Below, one piece after another: positions 42,741 to 48,995 of a stretch of DNA of 48,995 nt. Position 1 is the first letter of the stretch; each line of letters opens with the position of its first letter. The translations under genes were made by a program, and so were the position numbers. The notes beneath the pieces were generated by a model that made no database searches, was not told the origin of the DNA, and was given only the letters and a program-made list of their open reading frames with translations. Source of the DNA: Eubacteriales bacterium. GTDB taxonomy: Bacteria > Bacillota > Clostridia > Saccharofermentanales > UBA5734. The stretch covers positions 1 through 48,995 of the forward strand of contig JAQVJP010000005.1 in assembly GCA_028695145.1 (NCBI GenBank), read 5' to 3'.

Positions 42741-43308
42741 TGGTGTTTTACCTGCTCTAATTCTCACATTAATATGTCTAATCGCAACCGCGCTATTGGC
42801 AATCACAAATCAGGCAACACTTCCGGCACGTCAGCAACAAGCTCTGGCAGCCGAAAATGAAAACAAGTTTGCGCTGTTTCCTGACGCGGCTGAATTCGTT
42901 GAGCTTGACATTTCTACACATACAACAAGTTTCCCGGCATTAACCAACGCCTATCAGGCCGTTGGTCAAGATGGCTCAGAACTGGGAATTCTGCTTGCCG
43001 CCGCTTCACGTGGATACGGTGGCGAAGTACCGATCATGGTCGCGGTAGATACAGCAGATAAAATCAGTGGTATCAGAGTACTGTCCAATGATGAGACTCC
43101 GGGGCTCGGTAAAAAGATCGAGGATAATGAGTTTTTAAGTCAATTTTCAGACAAGCCCATTGATATTCGTTACACAACGAAAATCGGCGAAACCGGCCGC
43201 GAAGTTATCGATTCAGTATCAGGCGCGACTATTTCTTCGAGAGCAGTCACAGAATCGCTTAATGCCGCACTTGAAGTGTACACAAAAATCAGCGGAGGTG
43301 ATTCATAA
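42727..43308 (+). CDS. rnfG: Electron transport complex subunit RnfG
   Basis: RnfG has an N-terminal membrane helix (residues about 7-26) and an extracytoplasmic FMN-binding domain. The flavin-linked threonine is in SGATISSRAVTESL, with the earlier motif NDETPGLGKKI. I start it at ATG 42727, after GGAGGAGG inside rnfD, giving 193 residues; the ORF track start at 42682 lies well within rnfD. The two reading frames overlap by 14 bp. It ends in TAATG with rnfE. Confidence 0.95.
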   Translation: MRKDNGVLPALILTLICLIATALLAITNQATLPARQQQALAAENENKFALFPDAAEFVELDISTHTTSFPALTNAYQAVGQDGSELGILLAAASRGYGGEVPIMVAVDTADKISGIRVLSNDETPGLGKKIEDNEFLSQFSDKPIDIRYTTKIGETGREVIDSVSGATISSRAVTESLNAALEVYTKISGGDS

Positions 43309-44090
43309 TGCCAACCCCAAAAATCTCTTTGAAAAACGAGTTTAGCAAAGGACTGGTCAGAGAAAACCCGGTTCTGCGTCTTATGCTTGGCGTATGCCCG
43401 ACACTGGCGGTTACCACTACAGCCAAAAACGGCATAGGCATGGGATTAGCCGCGACCTTCGTTCTTGTCAGCTCTAATATTGTTATCTCCTTGTTAAGAC
43501 CAGTAATACCGGAAAAAGTCCGTATACCTGCTTTTATAACAGTTATTGCCAGTTTTGTTACTATCGTTCAGATGTTAATGCAGGCTTTTTTGCCAGATCT
43601 GAACGACTCGCTTGGGATTTTTATTCCTTTAATAACCGTTAACTGTATCATTCTGGCCAGAGCTGAGATGTTTGCCAGCAAACATTCCATACTGCCATCA
43701 ATCGCTGACGGACTGGGAATGGGCGCAGGCTACACAGCGACATTATTCTTGATGGGAACCATCAGAGAAGTCATGGGCAATGGTTCATTTATGGATATTA
43801 AACTGCCCTTCATCGGTACCGGAACAATTGAGCCAATGCTTATTATGATTTTGCCCCCCGGAGGATTTTTCGCCTACGGCATGCTGATCGCTCTATCACA
43901 GAAACTTGCAGAATGGCTGGAAAAACGCAATCCTGATATCAAGGGAGACGACTCTTGCGCAGGAGCTATCAATGATCAGACAGCTTGTCTTCTATGCGGA
44001 GCCTGCAGTTTGCATAAGGGCATGGATGAAGCAGCGGCCGAAATGCGGGACAAGGCTGACAATCAAAAGAAGGACGGTGATATTAAATGA
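43308..44090 (+). CDS. rnfE: Electron transport complex subunit RnfE, with cysteine-containing C-terminal extension
   Basis: RnfE is an integral membrane subunit related to NqrD and RnfA, with about six helices. Family segments include NPVLRLMLGVCPTLAVTT and ITVNCIILARAEMFASK. The 260 residues are more than the roughly 200 of simple forms. After the last helix there is a hydrophilic extension with CLLCGACSLHKG, which might bind metal, then a lysine- and aspartate-rich end. The start overlaps the rnfG stop by one base, and rnfA starts before its stop. Confidence 0.95.
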   Translation: MPTPKISLKNEFSKGLVRENPVLRLMLGVCPTLAVTTTAKNGIGMGLAATFVLVSSNIVISLLRPVIPEKVRIPAFITVIASFVTIVQMLMQAFLPDLNDSLGIFIPLITVNCIILARAEMFASKHSILPSIADGLGMGAGYTATLFLMGTIREVMGNGSFMDIKLPFIGTGTIEPMLIMILPPGGFFAYGMLIALSQKLAEWLEKRNPDIKGDDSCAGAINDQTACLLCGACSLHKGMDEAAAEMRDKADNQKKDGDIK

Positions 44091-44677
44091 AAGAAATGCT
44101 GATTATACTTTTCAGTGCTATTCTTGTTGATAACTTCGTATTGTCACGTTTTCTTGGCATCTGTCCTTTTCTTGGCGTTTCCAAAAATCTGAAAACGGCT
44201 ATGGGCATGAGTTTCGCGGTTTTAGCTGTAATGGTTATGGCAAGCGCTATAACCTGGCCGGTATTCAACTTGCTGCTGGCACCAAACGGTTTGTCATATC
44301 TGCAGACAGTTATCTTCATTCTGGTAATAGCTTCACTTGTTCAAATTATAGAAACTGTGCTCAAAAAAGCTATACCTTCACTGTATCAATCTCTTGGTAT
44401 TTATTTGCCGCTCATCACAACGAACTGCGCGATTCTTGGCGCGGCTATCCTAAACATTGATAATGAGTATACTTTTTTACAGTCCATAGCTAATAGTTTG
44501 GGAGCAGGTCTTGGTTTTATGCTGGCTTTATTCATATTTGCCGGGGTTCGCAGCAAGGTAGATCACGCTGATGTCCCAAAATTCATGAAAGGCCTGCCAA
44601 TAACGCTGGTTTCCGCTGCCCTTGTTTCGATTTCTTTTTTCGGTTTCAAGGGACTAATTGAGAAACTGTTTGGATGA
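44087..44677 (+). CDS. rnfA: Electron transport complex subunit RnfA
   Basis: RnfA is a six-helix membrane protein that holds, with RnfE, a shared iron-sulfur cluster in the membrane. The segments VLSRFLGICPFLGVS and TNCAILGAAI carry the conserved cysteines at the two symmetric loops. The length of 196 is normal. The start overlaps rnfE by 4 bp and GAAGGACGG is the ribosome binding site. Confidence 0.97.
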   Translation: MKEMLIILFSAILVDNFVLSRFLGICPFLGVSKNLKTAMGMSFAVLAVMVMASAITWPVFNLLLAPNGLSYLQTVIFILVIASLVQIIETVLKKAIPSLYQSLGIYLPLITTNCAILGAAILNIDNEYTFLQSIANSLGAGLGFMLALFIFAGVRSKVDHADVPKFMKGLPITLVSAALVSISFFGFKGLIEKLFG

Positions 44678-44689
44678 TAGGAGGCCATG

Positions 44690-45619
44690 ATGATTATTAA
44701 TAGGATTGTTCTTGACAGCCTGCCGCAATACCGGCAAGTCTTACAGGCGATTGTTCTATCTAACGAAGTAAGTTCTGTCTGGCTGCCTGTAGCAGTCGGC
44801 AGCGGTATAGCTCTTGTACTCGGTTTGATTATTTTGCTGACAGCAAAATTCTTTGCGGTACCAGTGGATGACAAATTAGAGAAAATCAAGGGGATTCTGC
44901 CGGGAGCCAACTGTGGAGCTTGTGGGTTTACAGGTTGTGAAGGTTATGCCAGATCACTTGCCGAGGGAGACAGTGACACCGCTAAGTGCCCTGTAGGCGG
45001 CGTAGCGACCGCTCAAGAGTTATCAAGCTTCCTTGGTCTGGCAGCTCCTGACTTCACACCTAAGGTTGCTTACATGTACTGTAACGGTACGACAGAACAT
45101 ACCAGCAAGAGGTTCGAGTATTCCGGAACCAAAAGCTGCGCTGCTGCTCACAGCCTCTTCTCCGGACCAAACTCCTGCTCATATGGCTGCCTCGGCTTCG
45201 GTGATTGTTTAGAAGTATGTAATTTTGACGCTATTTACTATGAAAAAGGCATTATACGAATTAACGCTGACAACTGTACAGCATGTGGTCTATGTGTAAA
45301 AGCCTGTCCCAAAAACCTGATAAGTATAATACCAAAACATAAGAATACATACGCTGTACAATGCCGCAACAAATGGCCAGGTGCGCAAACTCGAAAAAAC
45401 TGCTCAGTCGGTTGTATCGGCTGCCGCAAATGCTTCAAAGCCTGCGAATATGGTGCTATCACCATGGATGGACCACTCGCTGTAATTGATCACGAGAAGT
45501 GTACTCATTGTGGCGCCTGTATTTCTGAATGCCCGACAGGCGCCATCCATAATGGACTACCTTCGTTTGCGGGTAGCTGGCCATCAACCGGAAAACCTGA
45601 AGAAGCTGTCTCATCATGA
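44690..45619 (+). CDS. rnfB: Electron transport complex subunit RnfB
   Basis: RnfB receives electrons from ferredoxin. The N-terminal segment has one membrane helix (about residues 35-55), then the CxxC-x4-C region NCGACGFTGCEGYA, and a tail with several ferredoxin motifs such as CTACGLCVKACP, CIGCRKCFKACE and CTHCGACISECP. At about 309 residues it is the extended clostridial form with extra Fe-S clusters. GGAGG lies 2 bp before ATG 44687 and 5 bp before ATG 44690, so I choose the latter. It closes the rnfCDGEAB operon. Confidence 0.95.
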   Translation: MIINRIVLDSLPQYRQVLQAIVLSNEVSSVWLPVAVGSGIALVLGLIILLTAKFFAVPVDDKLEKIKGILPGANCGACGFTGCEGYARSLAEGDSDTAKCPVGGVATAQELSSFLGLAAPDFTPKVAYMYCNGTTEHTSKRFEYSGTKSCAAAHSLFSGPNSCSYGCLGFGDCLEVCNFDAIYYEKGIIRINADNCTACGLCVKACPKNLISIIPKHKNTYAVQCRNKWPGAQTRKNCSVGCIGCRKCFKACEYGAITMDGPLAVIDHEKCTHCGACISECPTGAIHNGLPSFAGSWPSTGKPEEAVSS

Positions 45620-45624
45620 AAAGC

Positions 45625-45653
45625 TTGCTTTTATTGATGTACTGTGATATTAT
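45625..45653 (+). promoter_or_regulatory. Promoter of rpmB
   Basis: TTGCTT and TATTAT are 17 bp apart, just after the rnfB stop. The start point would be near 45660, inside the palindrome described next. Confidence 0.6.
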
Positions 45654-45656
45654 TCC

Positions 45657-45681
45657 TTGTGCACGTTTTAGCACAAAACGT
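45657..45681. promoter_or_regulatory. Overlapping palindromes between the rpmB promoter and its ribosome binding site
   Basis: ACGTTTT-AGCAC-AAAACGT is a perfect 7-bp inverted repeat, and TTGTGC/GCACAA overlaps it so that the two stems exclude one another. The second palindrome ends directly before AAGGAGG. It may be an operator at the start point or an RNA switch; the sequence alone does not decide. Confidence 0.45.
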
Positions 45682-45695
45682 AAGGAGGTGTTCAA

Positions 45696-45893
45696 ATGGC
45701 TAAGTGTGAGATTTGTCAGAAAGACTTGCTTTCCGGCAGGAAAATCAGCATAACCCGTTCACAGGTTTCTCGCCGTGCTCTGACTAAGCAGAAACCCAAT
45801 ATTCGTACAGTTAAGGTTGTTGTTGATGGTACTCCCACAACGATGCATGTTTGCACCAGGTGCCTCCGTTCCAACGCGGTTAAGAGGTCCTGA
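45696..45893 (+). CDS. rpmB: Ribosomal protein L28, zinc-binding form
   Basis: L28 is a large-subunit ribosomal protein of 65 residues here, a little longer than the zinc-free E. coli L28 core. It starts MAKCEICQKDLLSG and has CTRCLRSN near the end, so two CxxC pairs form the zinc site. GTVKV-type pattern TVKVVVDGTPTTMHVC matches the family. TAAGGAGG sits 7 bp before ATG 45696. A terminator follows 54 bp after its stop, so it is transcribed alone or at the end of rnf read-through. Confidence 0.96.
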   Translation: MAKCEICQKDLLSGRKISITRSQVSRRALTKQKPNIRTVKVVVDGTPTTMHVCTRCLRSNAVKRS

Positions 45894-45946
45894 AGCTGCG
45901 TTGACGACAAGTTTTGTCGCTTGACGGGTTTGATGCAAAATGCTTG

Positions 45947-45996
45947 AAGACTGTCCCTTATATAGCTTACACAAGCTGTATCGGGACAGTCTTTTT
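45947..45996 (+). terminator. Rho-independent terminator of rpmB
   Basis: AAGACTGTCCC and GGGACAGTCTT form an 11-bp stem with a loop that itself holds AGCTT/AAGCT pairing, followed by TTT. A smaller hairpin (CGACAA/TTGTCG) lies just after the stop codon. Confidence 0.9.
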
Positions 45997-46020
45997 CATT
46001 CATTTACATTTCGATAGTCA

Positions 46021-47259
46021 TCAAGAGGAGGTTGGAATATCATCCACTTCTTGATACTCAGCTGAACTTCGCTCAGAATAGAGTCTCCTTACGGCGATTA
46101 TTCTTTCTGTCCAATCAGGTATCTGAGCAGGATCCACCAGCCTGATCGCGGTAGAACCAGGCTTCTCCATCAGGAATTGTCCGTTTTCCATGACTATTGC
46201 CATAGATACAGCTTCGCCAGGATTCGCCGCGTCATCTACAAAAACAAGGTCGGCCGGTTGTAGTATAGACAAATCAAATTGCGCTGTTTTCGGAGGTCCT
46301 TCCGCAGTTTCTTCATCACTTGCGGCCTCTGTGGACTCATTATCATCTTTTTGATCAGAGTCATCAGATTCAGGTTCTAAATATCTAAGCTCAATTGCTT
46401 CTCCACTTAAAACCTGTTCGCTTAAATCACGAGGTAAATTTATACCATTAACAATTCCTGCTATTCTGGCTATACCTTCACATGATACGCCAGTTCGTGA
46501 TTGTCCGAAATCAAGCACCGTCACATTGTGAAATGTCATCGCGCTGCTGCAGTAATAGCGAGCGCCATCGGGTGTCATTGTTATTTCCTCATCGGCTCCG
46601 ATTACAATGACACCATCCTCACCTATCCAACCATATTCGCCATCAGGCAGACGCACACGTAAAATACCATCACCACGATAATCCGCAAACAGCCTTGTGC
46701 CCATCATTACCTCAGTAAGCATGGTTCCACTGCGTGCGTGACTCATAATTCGTTTTGCGGATGAAGCTACGACAGCCTGATAGACATATAAATCAGGTTC
46801 AATACTCTCACGTGACGAAGAAACATTTTCTATAAGCATAAAACCCGATGTCCCATCAAGCAATTCTATCTCTACGAAACCCCAGGCAGGTGAATCATCA
46901 ATAATCCGGACAGGCTCATTGTACAAGGCTTGAGCTTTTCTTGCCGATTTAAGATCTGGAGCAGCAAAAACATCTGCAACCGGTGCGCTAACCGCTCGGT
47001 ATGAAGAATCGTACAAATATTCAACCTGGTTTTGGTTTGAGTTATCTTGATCCAGGTTGATCTGCAGTCTTGAGAGAACCAAAGGAGCCGCCCAGAATAT
47101 TACAGCTATAATCAACAGGAAGGCCAAAAGCGGCAAAAACCACGGTGGCAATCTGCGATCCGGCTTCTCAATGTAAATATCCTTTTTGTATAAATTCCAG
47201 TATTCCTCAATTTTCCGGGGCGGTCTGAAGCCCCTTCTATCATTTTTCCTATTACTCAA
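46021..47259 (-). CDS. Membrane-anchored SH3- and NlpC/P60-like protein
   Basis: The 412-residue protein has a basic cytoplasmic start, one membrane helix at about residues 43-65, and an extracytoplasmic part. SH3-like repeats are suggested in about 85-220 (PVADVFAAPDLKSARKAQ, then DGEYGWIGEDG). From about 240 a region resembles NlpC/P60 peptidases: TGVSCEGIARIAGIVNGINLPRD with the cysteine in place, then ADLVFVDDA. The expected catalytic His is replaced (VSMAIVMENGQ), so activity is doubtful. An acidic linker interrupts it. It starts at TTG 47259 and overlaps acpS by 8 bp. Confidence 0.6.
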   Translation of the reverse strand: MSNRKNDRRGFRPPRKIEEYWNLYKKDIYIEKPDRRLPPWFLPLLAFLLIIAVIFWAAPLVLSRLQINLDQDNSNQNQVEYLYDSSYRAVSAPVADVFAAPDLKSARKAQALYNEPVRIIDDSPAWGFVEIELLDGTSGFMLIENVSSSRESIEPDLYVYQAVVASSAKRIMSHARSGTMLTEVMMGTRLFADYRGDGILRVRLPDGEYGWIGEDGVIVIGADEEITMTPDGARYYCSSAMTFHNVTVLDFGQSRTGVSCEGIARIAGIVNGINLPRDLSEQVLSGEAIELRYLEPESDDSDQKDDNESTEAASDEETAEGPPKTAQFDLSILQPADLVFVDDAANPGEAVSMAIVMENGQFLMEKPGSTAIRLVDPAQIPDWTERIIAVRRLYSERSSAEYQEVDDIPTSS

Positions 47260-47644
47260 CGGTTGTCTCCCACAGTATCACACACATGGCTTGAGCCAGA
47301 TCTTTTTCATGACTCAAACTCACTGAAATTGATTTGCCACCATTATCTTCAAATATTTTTTTGGCAGCACTATGTAATTCAATTACAGGCTGCCCTGATT
47401 TAATTCTTCTTACTTCAAAATCATGCCAGCTGACGCCTGACACACCAATCCCGGTGCCCAATGCTTTTGACGCAGCTTCTTTGGCTGCGAATCTTGCGGT
47501 CAAGGAAGCAAAGCGACCTGCGCCGACGCAATCATTCTGTTCAGCGACAGTCCAAATGCGATCGAGAAACGGCTGTCCAAGTCGTTCAATGGCACGTTCG
47601 ATCCTATTTATGTGAATAATATCAGTACCACAGCCGATTTGCAT
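47252..47644 (-). CDS. acpS: Holo-(acyl-carrier-protein) synthase
   Basis: AcpS attaches phosphopantetheine to the acyl carrier protein. The 130-residue protein has GCGTDIIHINRIE with the metal-binding Asp, RFAAKEAASKALG with the conserved Glu and Lys, and a C-terminal ISVSLSHEKDLAQA. It starts at ATG 47644 after GGAGG. The overlap with the next gene suggests cotranscription. Confidence 0.95.
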   Translation of the reverse strand: MQIGCGTDIIHINRIERAIERLGQPFLDRIWTVAEQNDCVGAGRFASLTARFAAKEAASKALGTGIGVSGVSWHDFEVRRIKSGQPVIELHSAAKKIFEDNGGKSISVSLSHEKDLAQAMCVILWETTVE

Positions 47645-47742
47645 CTAAGTATCCTCCACTCAACTGCCATTATGCTTGAAAACAAGTCTTCAGACTGTTT
47701 TAATTATAGCATGACGCAATTAAAATAGAAGAAGGTGACATT

Positions 47743-48771
47743 ATGCTTTATCCGATGATATTCAATGATGTATATAAAGCTTACATCTGGGGCGGAAGAT
47801 CGCTATCAGGTTTTGGTAAAAATTTACCGAACGAAGGTATTGTAGCCGAGAGTTGGGAAATATCCGCTCATCCAAACGGACCATCTATAATTACCAATGG
47901 GGCATTGTCCGGCAACAGTCTTGAGGAAATTCTCAAACAATACCCGGAAGAATTGCTCGGTGATTTTAACTATAGACCGTATTCGGAAAAATTTCCTTTG
48001 TTAATTAAGCTCATTGATGCCTGCGAAGACTTATCTGTACAGGTTCATCCCAATGACAGGCAAGCCTATGAACTTGAAAACGGCGAGCTCGGGAAAAATG
48101 AGATGTGGTATATCGTTGCGGCTGAACCTGGCAGTAAACTTGTCATAGGAACAGCTGACGGTATTGATAAAGATACTTTTGCCAGTGCTGTTTTAAATGG
48201 AGAAACCTCATCATGCCTGCGTGAAATTGAAGTTCAGGCTGGAGATGTGGTAGATATTCCAGCAGGACTGCTTCATGCTATCGGCAAGGGAAATGTTATC
48301 TGCGAGATACAACAGAACTCAGATACTACTTATCGCGTTTATGACTATGACCGCAGAGATGCCGCAGGCAATTCCAGACCTCTGCATATTGAGAAAGCAC
48401 TTGAAGTCATTAATTTTGATCTGGGTGACGATGTTATTAAGAAGCCTATTACTATATTTGCAAGAGAAGATAACGAGCATACAGATAAAATCGAACTGCT
48501 TGTGCTTAATGATTATTTTAAAACTGAACATTGGCTGATAGAAAATGAGATATCCTCAGAAGACAATATCAGCAGATTCAGCGCAATCACCGTGCTGAAC
48601 GGTTCGGGCAAATTACATTATGCTGACGAAAATGAAATTGAACAAATAATGGAATTATCTGCAGGACGTTCGGTGCTGATTCCTGCTGTTACAAACAAAT
48701 GGCGCATCAGCGGGAAATTGGGTTTACTGCGGGCGACACTGCCCCATCCCGTTGATCACAGTTTGCTTTGA
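47743..48771 (+). CDS. manA: Mannose-6-phosphate isomerase, type I
   Basis: This zinc enzyme interconverts mannose-6-phosphate and fructose-6-phosphate. The family segments are LSVQVHPNDRQAYELE, GKNEMWYIV, and AGDVVDIPAGLLHAIGKG, holding the zinc ligands. The length of 342 is near the short Firmicute form (about 310-330). GAAGG precedes the ATG. The gene stands alone on this strand and its stop overlaps the convergent helicase-loader gene by 16 bp. Confidence 0.95.
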   Translation: MLYPMIFNDVYKAYIWGGRSLSGFGKNLPNEGIVAESWEISAHPNGPSIITNGALSGNSLEEILKQYPEELLGDFNYRPYSEKFPLLIKLIDACEDLSVQVHPNDRQAYELENGELGKNEMWYIVAAEPGSKLVIGTADGIDKDTFASAVLNGETSSCLREIEVQAGDVVDIPAGLLHAIGKGNVICEIQQNSDTTYRVYDYDRRDAAGNSRPLHIEKALEVINFDLGDDVIKKPITIFAREDNEHTDKIELLVLNDYFKTEHWLIENEISSEDNISRFSAITVLNGSGKLHYADENEIEQIMELSAGRSVLIPAVTNKWRISGKLGLLRATLPHPVDHSLL

Positions 48772-48995
48772 TTACGACGACGCCTGCTTATTTCGAGCCG
48801 GACATCTTCTCCATAGAAACGATAAATCGCGTAATTTCCCATGAGACGGCTTAGAAGGCGCTCATCGTAGGTTTGCTTAAGCGATGACGCGTCAGCGTTG
48901 CTCGATATCACAGTATGGAGACCAGGTTCAAGACGACGGTCAATCAGAGTAAGCAGTTCACTATAACGATTGGCCGCTCTTGTTTCTGTGCCAAG
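48756..48995 (-). CDS. DnaC/DnaI-like helicase loader, C-terminal part (partial)
   Basis: The last 79 residues of an AAA+ protein are visible, cut at the window edge, beginning LGTETRAANRYSELLTLIDR. The segment HTVISSNADASSLKQTYDER and then RLLSRLMGNYAIYRFYGEDV match the C-terminal end of DnaC/DnaI-type ATPases, with the sensor asparagine and arginine. It probably loads the replicative helicase. It is not in the ORF track. IstB-type proteins are related, but I see no transposase nearby. Confidence 0.75.
   Translation of the reverse strand, partial: LGTETRAANRYSELLTLIDRRLEPGLHTVISSNADASSLKQTYDERLLSRLMGNYAIYRFYGEDVRLEISRRRRNQSKL

Noticed and set aside
1-48995. tRNA, rRNA, CRISPR arrays, insertion sequences and phage genes
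   Set aside because: I looked for clover-leaf sequences, regular repeats, transposase patterns and integrases by eye and saw none. A tRNAscan or repeat search could still find weak cases.

Overview
The window looks like a chromosomal segment of an anaerobic, Gram-positive-type bacterium of class Clostridia. The evidence is a complete Rnf complex in the clostridial order C-D-G-E-A-B, hybrid cluster protein, a YedF-type DsrE protein, a DUF6062 protein, a Gls24-like domain, a Gram-positive LexA box and strong GGAGG ribosome binding sites. I cannot name the species. I saw no tRNA, rRNA, CRISPR array, insertion sequence or phage genes. Most genes are housekeeping or metabolic, in short operons with 4-base ATGA overlaps.

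Layout. Positions 1-4158 (minus) hold a hexuronate operon read lacI-uxaC-uxaB-uxaA (uxaA is cut by the window edge), the galacturonate branch of uronate breakdown. A clear promoter and a 22-bp perfect palindromic operator precede lacI. Positions 4369-6539 (minus) hold two overlapping UroD/MtaA-like genes with methyltransferase-type HxC motifs. Positions 6683-9948 (minus) hold a tight pdxA-azlC-azlD-M24 peptidase operon. Positions 10238-13671 hold a PPK2 polyphosphate kinase, a RidA protein and a broken PEP/pyruvate-binding gene. Positions 13843-15565 (minus) hold glnK-amtB. dinB follows, with a perfect LexA box over its start point, then a three-gene ABC exporter cluster (17379-20459).

Positions 20559-22822 (minus) hold zwf and a cyclase-family gene, divergent from a GGDEF/HD-GYP gene. 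Positions 24089-28878 (minus) hold a run of conserved genes: Nudix, yigZ, yebC, a P-loop/Gls24 protein, a DUF6062 protein, yedF and ppa. serS, an M29 aminopeptidase, an ACT-like protein and a Crp/Fnr regulator follow. The regulator is divergent from a ferredoxin-like gene and hcp, and a 22-bp palindrome lies between them; this looks like a nitrosative-stress module of the HcpR type. Next come a thioredoxin-reductase-like flavoprotein, an arsR-type regulator with a Zn/Cd-type P-ATPase, and an HtrA protease.

Positions 40414-45619 encode the Rnf complex, which couples ferredoxin oxidation and NAD+ reduction to ion pumping. After it come rpmB (L28), a membrane-anchored SH3/NlpC-like protein with acpS, manA, and the C-terminal end of a DnaC/DnaI-like helicase loader.

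The most interesting observations are the UroD-like methyltransferase pair beside the galacturonate operon, the palindrome upstream of the hcp module, the flavoprotein lacking the usual NADPH motif, the pseudogene whose internal deletion may have arisen at a short repeat, the uncharacterised P-loop/Gls24-DUF6062-YedF set, and the palindrome overlapping the rpmB start region. Nothing here is clearly a wholly new system; these are leads. Start sites were chosen by ribosome binding site spacing and often differ from the ORF track.
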